A stretch of 64,000 nucleotides of DNA from Actinomadura physcomitrii (GCF_008923205.2 NZ_WBMS02000008.1:124001-188000), one strand, 5' to 3'; counted from the first letter of the stretch, positions 36,131 through 45,677 are shown. Translations and numbers: made by a program. The notes: generated by a model from the sequence alone, not told the origin.

Positions 36131-37168
36131 TCAGGGGCGTCCCACGCCGTACAGGTTGGACCTGTAGTAGCCCGACAAGGAGGCGATCTGGACGACCGTC
36201 CCGGTGTGCGGCGCGTGAATGAACTGGTTGTTGCCGACGTACATGCCGACGTGCGAAAGGCCGCTGAAGAACACCAAATCGCCGGGCTGGATGTTGCTGA
36301 GCGACACGTGCTTGACCGCCGCCCACTGCGAGGTCGTGGTGCGGGTGATGTTGACGCCAGCCGCGGCCCACGACTTCATGGTGAGCCCGGAGCAGTCCCA
36401 GGAGTCCGGACCGGTCGCCCCGTAGTGGTAGGGCTCCCTCAGCTGGGCGTAGGCGAAGTTGAGCGCCGTCCGGGCCGAGCCGCTGGCCGGGCCGTTGTAG
36501 GTGCCGCCCGTCCCGCCCGAACCGCCGCTGGAGGCGCCGCCGGTCTGCTGGACCAGCTTCTTCTGCTCCTTGACCTTCTTGTCGAGGTCCTTCTTGGCCT
36601 TGGCGAGCTCGTCGTGCTTGGTCTTGACGTCGTTGTAGGCGCTCTGCGCCTGCGCCTGCTCGCGGCGCAGCCGCTGCGCCGTCGCCAGGAACTGGGTGAG
36701 CTGGGAGCTGCGCTGCTCGGAGAGCTGGGTGAAGACCGCGGCCTGGTCCAGGACGGCCTGCGGGTCGCCGCTGCCGACGAACCCGGTGACGTCCGTGGAG
36801 TCGCCGTTCTTGTAGGCGTCCGCGGCCATCTGGGCGATGGCCGAGCGCTGCTTGTCGAAGGAGGCCTGCTCCTCCGTCGACGCCTTCTTGGCGGCGGCCA
36901 GCTTCTTCTGGGCGACCTTCAGCTTCTCGGTGTTCTGGTTGTACTCCTCGACCTTCTTGTCCATCAGCTCGTTGAGCTGGTCGAGCTTCTTCTGCGCCTG
37001 CGCGTGCGTGGGCTTCGGCTTGGCGTGCGCCACCACGGGCGGGAACGCGAAGGTGGCGGACGCCGCCAAGCATGCGGCGACCGCCAGGCGGCGGGTGACC
37101 CCTATCCCCGTCGAGCCGGCTCTCCGGTCGCGCGAGCGCGCTGGTTCCCCGATGAGATCGTTGGTCAC
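36131..37168 (-). CDS. NlpC/P60 (RipA-like) peptidoglycan endopeptidase
   Basis: A 345-residue secreted hydrolase. An N-terminal signal peptide (LAVAACLAASATFAFPP, AHA) is followed by a long coiled coil with Lys/Gln-rich heptads, a Gly/Ser linker and a C-terminal NlpC/P60 domain with catalytic Cys in DSWDCSGLTMKSW (near residue 257) and His in LSHVGMYVG. It cleaves D-Glu-mDAP bonds in stem peptides during growth or division. A homologue (Rv2190c) sits in the equivalent place in M. tuberculosis. The ATG at 37168 is the first reasonable start. Confidence 0.93.
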   Translation of the reverse strand: MTNDLIGEPARSRDRRAGSTGIGVTRRLAVAACLAASATFAFPPVVAHAKPKPTHAQAQKKLDQLNELMDKKVEEYNQNTEKLKVAQKKLAAAKKASTEEQASFDKQRSAIAQMAADAYKNGDSTDVTGFVGSGDPQAVLDQAAVFTQLSEQRSSQLTQFLATAQRLRREQAQAQSAYNDVKTKHDELAKAKKDLDKKVKEQKKLVQQTGGASSGGSGGTGGTYNGPASGSARTALNFAYAQLREPYHYGATGPDSWDCSGLTMKSWAAAGVNITRTTTSQWAAVKHVSLSNIQPGDLVFFSGLSHVGMYVGNNQFIHAPHTGTVVQIASLSGYYRSNLYGVGRP

Positions 37169-37207
37169 GGTCCGATTCGCCCCTCTCGTCCACTACGTCA
37201 GCGGACG

Positions 37208-37236
37208 ACATTAGCGATGGGCCACAACCGTCACAA
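37208..37236 (-). promoter_or_regulatory. Candidate housekeeping promoter of the NlpC/P60 gene
   Basis: On the minus strand TTGTGA (37236-37231), a 17-base spacer and TAATGT (37213-37208) form a good sigma-70-type promoter. It would start transcription about 32 bases before the gene. The surrounding 37200-37350 region is unusually A/T-rich. Confidence 0.6.
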
Positions 37237-37364
37237 CTAATTCGTCACTATCTGATTGACTTCGGCCTAATTTGCCCACATTCCGTGATGGCAAGATCAC
37301 GCAGTGCATGATCAAGGCCATGGAATACGGAGAATCTCACGAAATGTCGGAGTCTTGTGGCGGG

Positions 37365-38630
37365 TCATGACCGGCCCAGCCTCCGCAGCAGCAGCGTGGA
37401 CGGGCAGGGCCGCGCGTTCGCGCGCCGCGCCGCGTCCGCCACCTCCCGGTCGGACGACACCACCACCACCGCCCTGCCGTCCGGCTCCGCCCGCACCAGC
37501 TCGCCGATCAGCTCGTCCGCCGTCTGCCCCGGCCGGCTGAACAGCACCCGCACCCCGCGCGGCGCCGAGATCGCGACCGGCGCGTCCAGCTCCGCGCCGT
37601 CGAACACGCACGTCACCTCGGCGCGCGTCTGCGCCGCGAGCCCGCCGAGCCCCGACAGCAGCCGCGTCCGCTGGTCCGACAGCGGCAGCTCCCCGTAGCC
37701 CGTCTTCGTCACGTTGTAGCCGTCCACCAGCAGGTGCACCTGCGGCAGCGTCAGCAGCCGGTCCAGCAACTGCGGGTCGCTGTCCGACAGCGCCCGCCCC
37801 GGCAGCGCCCGGTGCGCCAGCCGGTCCGGCTCCAGCGCGCCCACCGCGTCCGCGGGACGCGCGATCGTCGACGGCAGCGCCAGCTCCCGCCGCACCCCCT
37901 GCGCCGCGTCCACCAGCGCGTCCAGCAGCAGCCGCAGCCGCATGTCGTCGACGTTGCGGCCCTCCCGCGCCGCCCGCTTGGCCGTCTCTGCCGCCGCCTC
38001 CGCCTGCGCCGCCCGCGACCGCAGCCTGCGCAGCTCCTTGTCGGCCGCCGCCGACGACTCCCGCGCCGCCGCCAGCTCCCGGTCCGTCTCCGCCGCCAGC
38101 GTCTCCGCGCGCTCCTGCGCCGCCCGGTACCGCGTCCGCGCGTCGTGCAGCTTGCGGCGCAGCTCGGCGACCTCCGCCTTGGTGTCGCGCAGCTCCGCGC
38201 GCAGCTTGTCGACCTCCGCCGCCCGCGCCGCCCGCGCCGCCGCCAGCTCCTCCTTCAGCGCCGCGACGCGCCGCTCGGCGGCCTCCTCCTCCGACGCCGT
38301 CGCCGAGCGCTCCAGCTCCGCCCGCGCCGCCTCGACCAGCTCCGTCCAGCCGTCCGGACGCAGCAGGTAGGCCACCACCGCCACCCGCACCGGGTCCGCC
38401 GCCGGCGGCACGTTCCCGCCCTCGACCGCCTCGACCAGGTCCGGCTGCGCCTCCCGCAGCGGCTCGGCCACCCGGCCCCGGAACTCAGCGTCCTTCTCCA
38501 GCACCGCCGCGATGTGCTGCCCGGCCAGCTTCGCCCGCTTGCGCCGCTCGAACCGCGCGAACCGGCGCAGCGGCACCGGCACCTCGTCCGGCGGCAGCAC
38601 GCCGATCAGCTCGGCGGCGGCCTCCACCAC
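37365..38630 (-). CDS. NYN-domain (YacP-like) RNA-binding/nuclease protein with coiled coil
   Basis: A 421-residue protein as measured from the GTG at 38630. An N-terminal helical domain leads into a long coiled coil (about residues 95-235, Glu/Ala/Arg-rich) and a C-terminal NYN domain (LLVDGYNVTKTGYGELPL, CVFDGAELDAP, VVVSSDREVADAARR), a PIN-like fold predicted to cut or bind RNA. Similarity appears to extend about 30 codons upstream to a strong AAGGAG site, where the frame offers only ATC codons (38720, 38717). The true start may be there or at a CTG. Confidence 0.85.
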   Translation of the reverse strand: MVEAAAELIGVLPPDEVPVPLRRFARFERRKRAKLAGQHIAAVLEKDAEFRGRVAEPLREAQPDLVEAVEGGNVPPAADPVRVAVVAYLLRPDGWTELVEAARAELERSATASEEEAAERRVAALKEELAAARAARAAEVDKLRAELRDTKAEVAELRRKLHDARTRYRAAQERAETLAAETDRELAAARESSAAADKELRRLRSRAAQAEAAAETAKRAAREGRNVDDMRLRLLLDALVDAAQGVRRELALPSTIARPADAVGALEPDRLAHRALPGRALSDSDPQLLDRLLTLPQVHLLVDGYNVTKTGYGELPLSDQRTRLLSGLGGLAAQTRAEVTCVFDGAELDAPVAISAPRGVRVLFSRPGQTADELIGELVRAEPDGRAVVVVSSDREVADAARRANARPCPSTLLLRRLGRS

Positions 38631-38939
38631 GCCCGACCGGACGGCCTCCGGCAGCGGCCCTGCCAGTCGCCGTACGGGCTCCGGGCCGCCGGGGCTCGCT
38701 TCGGGGCCGCTGTCGATGATCCCGCTCCTTCCGGGCCGCGCCGCCGGTGCGCTGTCTCTTCCCGAGCACCACGCACCCTAATCAGCGCGAACGTGGGATC
38801 GGACGGAACGCGCCCTGCCCGCGGGAGCGCATGCTCCCCCGAACCGTCCCCCGCGGCCCCCGCCCGGCGGGACGTGCCGGCGCGCCCCCAACCCTAGCGG
38901 CACGGACTTCTGTCGGTGGCGTCCTCTACGGTCGCCGGC

Positions 38940-40730
38940 ATGACGGCTGCGCACGAGGTCCAGGGGCGGAACCGGGCAGTTCAGGGCACTCTGGACGACC
39001 TCGGCACCCCCCTGGCGGAGGTCACCTTCGTGGTGGTCGACCTGGAGACCACGGGCGGATCCGCGGCCGACTCGGCCATCACCGAGATCGGCGCGGTCAA
39101 GGTGCGCGGCGGGGTGGAGCTCGGCGAGCTCGGCACCCTGGTCGACCCCGGCGGCCCCGTCCCCCCGTTCATCACCGCGCTGACCGGCATCACCACCGCG
39201 ATGGTCACCGCCGCCCCCCGGATGGACGCGGTGCTCCCCGCGTTCCTGGAGTTCGCCCGCGGCTGCGTGCTCGTCGCCCACAACGCCCCGTTCGACATCG
39301 GCTTCCTCAAGGCCGCCTGCGCCGCGCAGGGGTACGCCTGGCCCGCGTTCCCCGTCGTCGACACCGTCGACCTCGCCCGCCGCGTCCTCGGCAAGGACGA
39401 GGTCCCCAACTGCAAGCTCGGCACCCTCGCCCGGTTCTTCCGCACCCGCACCGAGCCGACGCACCGCGCGCTCGCCGACGCCCGCGCCACCGTCGAGGTC
39501 CTGCACGGCCTCATCGAGCGGCTCGGCTCGTTCGGCGTCACCTCCCTGGAGGAGCTGCGCGGCTTCGCCAAGGCGCCCACCCCCGAGCAGCGCCGCAAGC
39601 GCCACCTCGCCGACGGCGTGCCGAGCGCCCCGGGCGTCTACCTGTTCGAGGACGCCGGCGGCGAGATCCTCTACGTCGGCAAGAGCGGCGACCTGCGCTC
39701 CCGCGTGCGCAGCTACTTCACCGGCTCGGAGACCCGCCGGCGCGTCCGCGAGATGGTCGGCCTCGCCGAACGCGTCCGCACCATCGTCTGCGCCACCGGC
39801 CTGGAGGCCGAGGTCCGCGAGCTGCGGCTCATCGCCGAGCACAAGCCCCGCTACAACCGCCGCTCCAAGTTCCCCGAGCGCGCCATCTGGCTGAAGCTGA
39901 CCGCCGAGCCGTTCCCCCGGCTGTCGATCGTCCGGGAATGCCGCGCCGACGGCGCCCGCTACCTCGGCCCCATCTCCTCCCGGCGGCAGGCCGAGGAGGC
40001 CCGCGCCGCGCTGCACGAGGCCGTCCCGCTGCGCCAGTGCACCCAGCGGCTCACCGTCCGGCTCGTCGAACGCGGCCGCGCCCGCAGCTGCGCGCTCGCC
40101 GACCTCGGCCGCTGCGGCGCGCCCTGCGACGGCCGCGAGTCGCAGGGCGCCTACGCCGTGCACGCCGAGACCGCCCGCGCGATCATGGAAGGGGACGTGC
40201 GGCCCGTCGTGGCCGCCGCGCAGGTCCGCATCGACCGGCTCGCGTCCGAGCTGCGCTACGAGGAGGCCGCCGCGCAGCGCGACCGGCTCGCCGCGTTCGT
40301 CCGCGCCGCCGCCCGCGGCCAGCGCCTCGCCGCGCTCGCCCGGCTGCCCGAACTCGTCGCCGCGCGGCCCGGCTTCGACGGCGGCTGGGAGCTGTCCGTC
40401 GTCCGGTACGGCCGGCTCGCCGCGGCGGGAACGGTCCCGCCGCGCGCCCACCCCCGCCCCTACGTCGACGCGCTCATCGCCACCGCCGAGACCGTCTTCC
40501 CGCCGTCGGGCGGCGCGCCCGGCGGCGTCGCGCTCGGCGCGCCGCCGTCGTCCGGCGCCACCGCCGAGGAGATGGAGTGCGTGCTGCGCTGGCTCGACCT
40601 GCCGGGCGTCCGGCTCGTCGAGCTCGACGGCGCCTGGACGTGCCCCGCGCACGGCGCCGAGGGCCTGCGACGGTGGATCGACAACGCCTACGTGAGCCCC
40701 GACCCCGAAGCCCGCCAGGGCAGGCGCTGA
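38940..40730 (+). CDS. DEDDh 3'-5' exonuclease fused to GIY-YIG (UvrC/Cho-like) nuclease domain
   Basis: A 596-residue DNA-repair-type protein. Residues about 28-195 form a DnaQ-like exonuclease (VVVDLETTGG, VAHNAPFDIGFL, HRALADARAT supply the DEDDh residues). Residues about 210-300 form a GIY-YIG endonuclease (APGVYLFEDAGGEILYVGKS, then LIAEHKPRYNRR). The remainder is UvrC-like, including a C-x3-C pair (GRCGAPC). This architecture is conserved in actinobacteria (Rv2191-type). ATG 38940 is chosen; GTG 38916 is an alternative. Confidence 0.93.
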   Translation: MTAAHEVQGRNRAVQGTLDDLGTPLAEVTFVVVDLETTGGSAADSAITEIGAVKVRGGVELGELGTLVDPGGPVPPFITALTGITTAMVTAAPRMDAVLPAFLEFARGCVLVAHNAPFDIGFLKAACAAQGYAWPAFPVVDTVDLARRVLGKDEVPNCKLGTLARFFRTRTEPTHRALADARATVEVLHGLIERLGSFGVTSLEELRGFAKAPTPEQRRKRHLADGVPSAPGVYLFEDAGGEILYVGKSGDLRSRVRSYFTGSETRRRVREMVGLAERVRTIVCATGLEAEVRELRLIAEHKPRYNRRSKFPERAIWLKLTAEPFPRLSIVRECRADGARYLGPISSRRQAEEARAALHEAVPLRQCTQRLTVRLVERGRARSCALADLGRCGAPCDGRESQGAYAVHAETARAIMEGDVRPVVAAAQVRIDRLASELRYEEAAAQRDRLAAFVRAAARGQRLAALARLPELVAARPGFDGGWELSVVRYGRLAAAGTVPPRAHPRPYVDALIATAETVFPPSGGAPGGVALGAPPSSGATAEEMECVLRWLDLPGVRLVELDGAWTCPAHGAEGLRRWIDNAYVSPDPEARQGRR

Positions 40731-40793
40731 GCGGGCGGGCCGCCCACTAAGGTGACGATGGACACCCGCGCCCGGAGAGGACGACGACCCCGC

Positions 40794-41543
40794 ATGGCCC
40801 TGCCTCTCTACGACAGCCAGCCCGCGCGGCGCGTCCCCTGGATGACGTACCTGCTGATCGCGGTGAACGTCGTGGTGTTCCTGATGACGCCGATGTCCAA
40901 CTTCGCCACCTGGTACGGCAAGGGCTCCGTCCGCGAGTGCAGGGTCGCCGAGTTCACCTACGAGTACGGCGCCGTCCCCAAGGAGCTCACCACCGGTGAC
41001 CAGCAGCCGCTCCCGACCGACATCACCGGAGAGTGCGGCCCGGCCGAGTTCCACAAGGCTCCCTGGACGTCGGCGTTCACCTCGATGTTCCTGCACTCGG
41101 GCGCGATGCACCTGCTCGGCAACCTGGTCTTCCTGTTCGTCGTCGGGATGGGCGTCGAGGACCGCCTCGGACGATGGCGCTTCCTGCTCAGCTACCTCGC
41201 GTTCGGGCTCATCGCCGTCTACGGCTTCGCCTGGACCTCGCCCGACGCGACGGTCCCGCTCATCGGCGCGTCCGGCGCGATCGCCGGGGTGATGGGCGCC
41301 TACGTGATCCTCAACCCGCGCGGCCGGGTGGTCAGTTACGTCCCGCCGATCATCGTCCTGCGGCTGCCCGTCTGGGTGGTGCTCGGCTACTGGTTCATCC
41401 TGCAGTGGCTGTCGCTCGGCGACGAGGAGAGCAGCGTCGCCTACACCGCGCACATCTACGGTTTCTCCGCCGGCGTGCTGTTCGCGCTGCTGGCCCGCCG
41501 TGCGGGCCGCACCCGCCGCATCGCGGCCCTCAGCCGGACCTGA
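40794..41543 (+). CDS. Rhomboid-family intramembrane serine protease
   Basis: A 249-residue membrane protein with six to seven helices. Motifs: HSGAMHLLGNLVFLFVVG, the catalytic Ser in LIGASGAIAGVMGAY (near residue 160) and catalytic His in YTAHIYGFSAG (near residue 220). A ~45-residue extracytoplasmic loop containing two Cys separates helices 1 and 2. Substrate unknown. ATG 40794 has GGAGAGG upstream at long spacing; ATG 40758 is an alternative. Confidence 0.9.
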   Translation: MALPLYDSQPARRVPWMTYLLIAVNVVVFLMTPMSNFATWYGKGSVRECRVAEFTYEYGAVPKELTTGDQQPLPTDITGECGPAEFHKAPWTSAFTSMFLHSGAMHLLGNLVFLFVVGMGVEDRLGRWRFLLSYLAFGLIAVYGFAWTSPDATVPLIGASGAIAGVMGAYVILNPRGRVVSYVPPIIVLRLPVWVVLGYWFILQWLSLGDEESSVAYTAHIYGFSAGVLFALLARRAGRTRRIAALSRT

Positions 41544-41581
41544 GTAAAGTCGGGGGCGTCCGAACCCAGGGGAGGAGCCCA

Positions 41582-41869
41582 GTGGTCACAGCGATCGTGT
41601 TCGTCAAGGCCGACGTCGCGCGCATCCACGAGGTGGCCGAGACGATCGCCGCGCTGGACGGGGTCAGCGAGGTCTACTCGGTCACCGGCGAGCACGACCT
41701 GATGGCGATGGTCCGCGTCCGCCGCCACGACGAGCTCAACGACGTGATCCCCGGCCGGGTCAACAAGGTCCCCGGCGTGCTCGGCACCGAGACCCACATC
41801 GCGTTCCGCACCTACTCCAAGCACGACCTCGACGCCGCCTTCGCCCTCGGCCTCCCCGACGCGGACTAG
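41582..41869 (+). CDS. Stand-alone Lrp/AsnC-type ligand-binding (RAM/ACT-like) protein
   Basis: A 95-residue protein consisting only of the alpha-beta effector domain of Lrp/AsnC regulators (VVTAIVFVKADVARIHEVAE, EVYSVTGEHDLMAMV). It lacks the DNA-binding helix-turn-helix. Such proteins bind amino acids and may pair with full-length Lrp proteins. A GGGGAGGAG site precedes the GTG. It is a common actinobacterial companion of the rhomboid/trpD neighbourhood. Confidence 0.9.
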   Translation: MVTAIVFVKADVARIHEVAETIAALDGVSEVYSVTGEHDLMAMVRVRRHDELNDVIPGRVNKVPGVLGTETHIAFRTYSKHDLDAAFALGLPDAD

Positions 41870-41872
41870 AGA

Positions 41873-42565
41873 CTACGCCGCGGTGATCAGGGTCAGGGAG
41901 AGGTCGCCGCAGGGGTGGGCGGTGTGGCCGGGGCGGCCCCGGTAGACGGCGCCCGGCGGCCACGTGGCGGTGTTGGACGCCATGACGCGGCCCGGGGCGT
42001 TCACCACGAACGCGGGCGCGGGGATCTCGCGCAGCACCGGGACGATCTCGTGCTCGAAGGTGCGGGCGAACACGTCCGCGGCGGCGACGCCGGCGAACTC
42101 CCCGCCGACGCGGACCGGGGCCGACAGCGTGAGCACGTACTCGTCGCTGCACAGGTAGTCGACGTAGGGGCCGCAGACGGTCTTCTCGGCGCCGCCCTCC
42201 GGGCCGGTGAACCAGTCCCAGGCCGTGTAGTCGTAGAGGGCGCTGCTCTCGGGGTTCAGGTCGCGCAGCAGCCGGGACGGGCCGGCCGGGCCGGTCTGCC
42301 ACCACTCCAGGTACCAGGCGGCGTCGGCGAGCAGGCGGGGCGCGGCGATGAAGCCCAGGCCGCACACCAGCGGGCCGAGCCGGGGGAGCAGCACCGGGCG
42401 CAGGGCGGCGAGGTCGGCGCTGGCCGGGGCGCGGCCGGCGTCGCGCACGTCCCGCAGCAGCCGCGCCGAGGCGTCGCGGACCTCGGCGACCGTGCCGAAG
42501 ACGGCGTCGAGCGTCGCGTGCACGCGGTCCGCCGCCGCACCGGCGGACGGTGGCTCGGGGAGCAT
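41873..42565 (-). CDS. Cytosolic Cache (PDC)-domain protein
   Basis: A 230-residue protein without signal peptide or membrane helix. The C-terminal two thirds resembles a PDC/Cache sensor fold: LLRDLNPESSALYDYTAWDW, then VGGEFAGVAAADVFART and AFVVNAPGRVMASN. Cache domains usually bind amines, amino acids or organic acids outside the cell, so a cytosolic one is unusual. It lies 16 bases after a GntR/FCD regulator on the same strand and next to a polyamine-type importer, suggesting ligand sensing or binding. ATG 42565 has a GAGGTGG site; a TTG at 42604 would overlap the regulator. Confidence 0.75.
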   Translation of the reverse strand: MLPEPPSAGAAADRVHATLDAVFGTVAEVRDASARLLRDVRDAGRAPASADLAALRPVLLPRLGPLVCGLGFIAAPRLLADAAWYLEWWQTGPAGPSRLLRDLNPESSALYDYTAWDWFTGPEGGAEKTVCGPYVDYLCSDEYVLTLSAPVRVGGEFAGVAAADVFARTFEHEIVPVLREIPAPAFVVNAPGRVMASNTATWPPGAVYRGRPGHTAHPCGDLSLTLITAA

Positions 42566-42581
42566 GGGGGTCCACCTCGGG

Positions 42582-43307
42582 TCAGAGGGCGAGCCGTCGG
42601 TCAAGCAGACGTTCTACCGCATTCGCGACGTGACTTTCAGCGACATCCCGGGCCCGGTCCTCATCGCCCTGCTCGACGGCGTCGACGATCCGGGCGTGCT
42701 GGGCGTGCACGGCCCGGCGGGCGTCCGGCCGGTCGTGCACGGCCCAGATGAGCGGCCCGATGTCGGCCTGCAGCCGGATCTCCTCGCGGGTGAGCCGGAC
42801 GGACTGGGACGCGGCGGCGATCTCCAGGTGCAGCCGGCCGTCGAGCCGGCACCTCCGGTCCGCGGCGTCCGGGCGGGCCATCTCGGCGAGGGAGCGGCGG
42901 AGCCGGTCGACGTCGCCGGGCAGCGAGCGGCGGGCGGCGAGCCGGGCGGCGGCGCCGGCGATGGCGGCGTAGTGGTCGCCGAGGTCGCGCAGCTCCTCGG
43001 CGGACAGCGGACGGAGCCGCTCGTCGAGGTCGAAGGGGCGGGCGGGGGCGCGGACGAAGCTGCCGCCGCCGCGGCCGCGCCGGGTCTCGATGAGGCCCTG
43101 CTGACGCAAGGCCATGAGTGCTTCGCGTAGAGTGACGGTCGATATCCCGAGATGTCCGGCGAGTTCGGTCTCGCTGGGCAGCTGCTCCCCGTCGTCGAGG
43201 AGGCCGAGCGCGATGGCGTCGCCGATCCGCCGCACGACGGCGGCGACCCGCGCGGTGTTGTCGACCGGGGCGAACACGACGAGGCGCGCGCCGTCCGCAC
43301 CGTCCAT
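42582..43307 (-). CDS. GntR/FadR family regulator with FCD domain
   Basis: A 241-residue transcription factor. The N-terminal winged helix-turn-helix (LPSETELAGHLGISTVTLRE, LRQQGLIETRRGRGGG) is followed by an all-helical FCD ligand domain (DLGDHYAAIAGAAA, LHLEIAAAS, HARIVDAVEQGDEDRA). It diverges from the ABC importer genes and probably controls them; the common ligand types are amino or organic acids. Confidence 0.92.
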   Translation of the reverse strand: MDGADGARLVVFAPVDNTARVAAVVRRIGDAIALGLLDDGEQLPSETELAGHLGISTVTLREALMALRQQGLIETRRGRGGGSFVRAPARPFDLDERLRPLSAEELRDLGDHYAAIAGAAARLAARRSLPGDVDRLRRSLAEMARPDAADRRCRLDGRLHLEIAAASQSVRLTREEIRLQADIGPLIWAVHDRPDARRAVHAQHARIVDAVEQGDEDRARDVAESHVANAVERLLDRRLAL

Positions 43308-43332
43308 GGGCCCCCTCTCCCCGCGCTGACTC

Positions 43333-43352
43333 AGTGATACCGGATCGTCACT
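43333..43352. promoter_or_regulatory. Inverted repeat between the FCD regulator and ABC importer genes
   Basis: AGTGA-N10-TCACT (43333-43352) lies in the ~80-base divergent gap. TATGAC at 43364-43369 is a plausible -10 for the importer operon, placing a transcription start at or just before its ATG. The repeat may be the regulator's operator; the match to a known consensus is not strong. Confidence 0.35.
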
Positions 43353-43387
43353 TGAACTGAAACCTATGACTCCATATGTTTTCGGTC

Positions 43388-44455
43388 ATGCCGGCTTCAG
43401 CGGTGAGGATCCGCGATCTGCGCAAGAGCTTCGGCGCCGTCGAGGCGGTGGCGGGCGTCGACCTCGACATCGGGGACGGCGAGTTCTTCTCGATGCTCGG
43501 CCCGTCCGGATCCGGCAAGACGACGGTGCTGCGGCTCATCGCGGGCTTCGAGCGGCCCACGTCCGGGACGGTCGAGCTGGCCGGCCGCGACGTGACGGGC
43601 CTCGCACCGTTCGACCGCGATGTCAACACCGTGTTCCAGGACTACGCGCTGTTCCCGCACCTGGACGTGCTGCGCAACGTCGAGTACGGGCTGAAGGTGC
43701 GGCGGGTGCCGAAGGCGAAGCGCCGCGAGCGGGCGCTGGAGGCGCTGCGCAGCGTCCGGCTCGACGGGTTCGGGGCGCGCCGCCCGAGTGAGCTGTCGGG
43801 CGGGCAGCGGCAGCGGGTCGCGCTGGCGCGCGCGCTGGTCAACGAGCCGAAGGTGCTGCTGCTGGACGAGCCGCTCGGCGCCCTGGACCTGAAGCTGCGC
43901 GAGGAGATGCAGGTCGAGCTGAAGGCGATCCAGCGGCGCGCCGGGATCACGTTCGTGTTCGTCACGCACGACCAGGAGGAGGCGCTGACCCTCAGCGACC
44001 GGATCGCGGTCCTGGACGGCGGCCGCGTCCAGCAGGTCGGCACGCCCGCCGAGGTGTACGAGCATCCGGCGACCGAGTTCGTGGCCGGTTTCGTCGGGAC
44101 GACCAACCGGATCGGGGACGTCTGCGTGCGGCCGGAGAAGCTGCACGTGCGGATCCTCGGCGAGGACGGCACGGCGTTGGACGGCGAGGCGGGCGGCGAG
44201 GCGGGCGGGCCGGCGGGGGACCGGCACGCCGAGGGCACCGTCGCCGAGGTCGTCTACGCGGGCGCCGTCACGAGGTACGTGGTGGACCTGGAATCGGGGG
44301 ACCGGGTGGTCGCGCTCCGGCAGAACCTCGCCGCGTCCCCAGCCGAGGCGACCCGCCACCGCGGCGCCCGCGTCCGGGTCGGCTGGCGGGCGGCGCACGA
44401 GTTCCGGGTCGCCGCCGCACCCAGCACAGAAACCTCCGCGAAAACCCCCAACTAA
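43388..44455 (+). CDS. ABC transporter ATP-binding protein, polyamine (PotA) type
   Basis: A 355-residue ATPase. Motifs: Walker [11 protein letters not shown]-loop [11 protein letters not shown], signature LSGGQRQR, Walker B LLLDEP, switch VTHDQEEAL, and a C-terminal TOBE domain ([12 protein letters not shown]). Similarity is to spermidine/putrescine importers. Either ATG 43376 or ATG 43388 could be the start; neither has a ribosome site, so a leaderless message is possible. First gene of a four-gene importer operon. Confidence 0.9.
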   Translation: MPASAVRIRDLRKSFGAVEAVAGVDLDIGDGEFFSMLGPSGSGKTTVLRLIAGFERPTSGTVELAGRDVTGLAPFDRDVNTVFQDYALFPHLDVLRNVEYGLKVRRVPKAKRRERALEALRSVRLDGFGARRPSELSGGQRQRVALARALVNEPKVLLLDEPLGALDLKLREEMQVELKAIQRRAGITFVFVTHDQEEALTLSDRIAVLDGGRVQQVGTPAEVYEHPATEFVAGFVGTTNRIGDVCVRPEKLHVRILGEDGTALDGEAGGEAGGPAGDRHAEGTVAEVVYAGAVTRYVVDLESGDRVVALRQNLAASPAEATRHRGARVRVGWRAAHEFRVAAAPSTETSAKTPN

Positions 44456-44468
44456 AGAGGAGTTCCTC

Positions 44469-45677
44469 ATGTGGTCCACGCGCATGGCGCTCGCCGCCGC
44501 GGCGGCGCTGGCGATCGGACTGGCCGCCGCCGGCTGCGGCGGCGACTCGGGAGACAAGGCGACCGGGGCCGGGCAGGGCGGCTTCCGGGTGCCGAAGGTC
44601 CCGATGCAGAAGTCGCTCGGCAAGGGCGAGGGCCAGGTCAACCTGGTCGCCTGGGCCGGGTACGCCGAGGACGGCTCCAACGAGAAGACGGTCGACTGGG
44701 TCCACCCGTTCGAGAAGCAGACCGGCTGCAAGGTCAACACCAAGATCGCCGGCACGTCGGACGAGATGGTCGCGCTGATGAAGACCGGCCAGTACGACAC
44801 GGTGTCGGCGTCCGGCGACGCGTCGCTGCGGCTCATCGCGTCCGGCAGCGTCGCGCCCGTCAACACCGCGCTCGTCCCGAACTACGCCGACATCTTCGCC
44901 GGCCTGAAGAACAAGCCGTGGAACTCGGTGAACGGCGTGCCCTACGGCGTCCCGCACGGCCGCGGCGCCAACCTCCTGATGTGGCGCACCGACAAGGTGA
45001 AGCAGGCGCCCGACTCGTGGGGCGCCGTGTTCGACCCCAACTCCCCCTACAAGGGGAAGGTCACCGCCTACGACTCGCCGATCTACATCGCGGACGCGGC
45101 GCTGTACCTGATGTCGTCGCGTCCCGAGCTCGGCATCAAGGACCCGTACGCGCTCGACCAGAAGCAGTTCGACGCGGCGGCCGCGCTGCTGAAGCAGCAG
45201 CGCGGCATCGTCGGCGAGTACTGGTCCGACTACACCAAGGCGGTCCAGTCGTTCAAGAGCGGCGACACGGTCCTCGGCACCACCTGGCAGGTCATCACGA
45301 ACTACGTGCTGGACGCGAAGGCGCCGGTGAAGGCGATCGTGCCGAAGGAGGGCTCGACCGGCTGGTCGGACACCTGGATGATCGCCGCGAAGGCCAAGCA
45401 CCCGAACTGCGCCTACCAGTGGATGAACTACATCGTGTCGCCGAAGGCGAACGCGCAGGTCGCCGAGTGGTTCGGTGAGGCCCCGGCGAACGCCAAGGCC
45501 TGCCAGGAGACCTCGGACGAGAAGTTCTGCGACACCTTCCACGCCACCGACGAGACCTACTTCTCCAAGGTGCACTTCTGGACGACCCCGATCGCGCAGT
45601 GCCTGGACGGCCGCAAGGACGTCAAGTGCGTCGACTACGCCAAGTGGACGCAGGCATGGACGGCGATCAAGGGATGA
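44469..45677 (+). CDS. ABC transporter substrate-binding lipoprotein, PotD type
   Basis: A 402-residue exported binding protein. The signal peptide ends with lipobox LAAAGC. The mature part has the PotD-like fold (LVAWAGYAEDGS, VPYGVPHGRGANLLMWRTD, VPKEGSTGWSDTWMIA). Asp/Tyr/Trp residues at the predicted pocket fit a polyamine or related cation, but the ligand is inferred from family only. An AAGAGGAG ribosome site precedes the ATG. Confidence 0.9.
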   Translation: MWSTRMALAAAAALAIGLAAAGCGGDSGDKATGAGQGGFRVPKVPMQKSLGKGEGQVNLVAWAGYAEDGSNEKTVDWVHPFEKQTGCKVNTKIAGTSDEMVALMKTGQYDTVSASGDASLRLIASGSVAPVNTALVPNYADIFAGLKNKPWNSVNGVPYGVPHGRGANLLMWRTDKVKQAPDSWGAVFDPNSPYKGKVTAYDSPIYIADAALYLMSSRPELGIKDPYALDQKQFDAAAALLKQQRGIVGEYWSDYTKAVQSFKSGDTVLGTTWQVITNYVLDAKAPVKAIVPKEGSTGWSDTWMIAAKAKHPNCAYQWMNYIVSPKANAQVAEWFGEAPANAKACQETSDEKFCDTFHATDETYFSKVHFWTTPIAQCLDGRKDVKCVDYAKWTQAWTAIKG

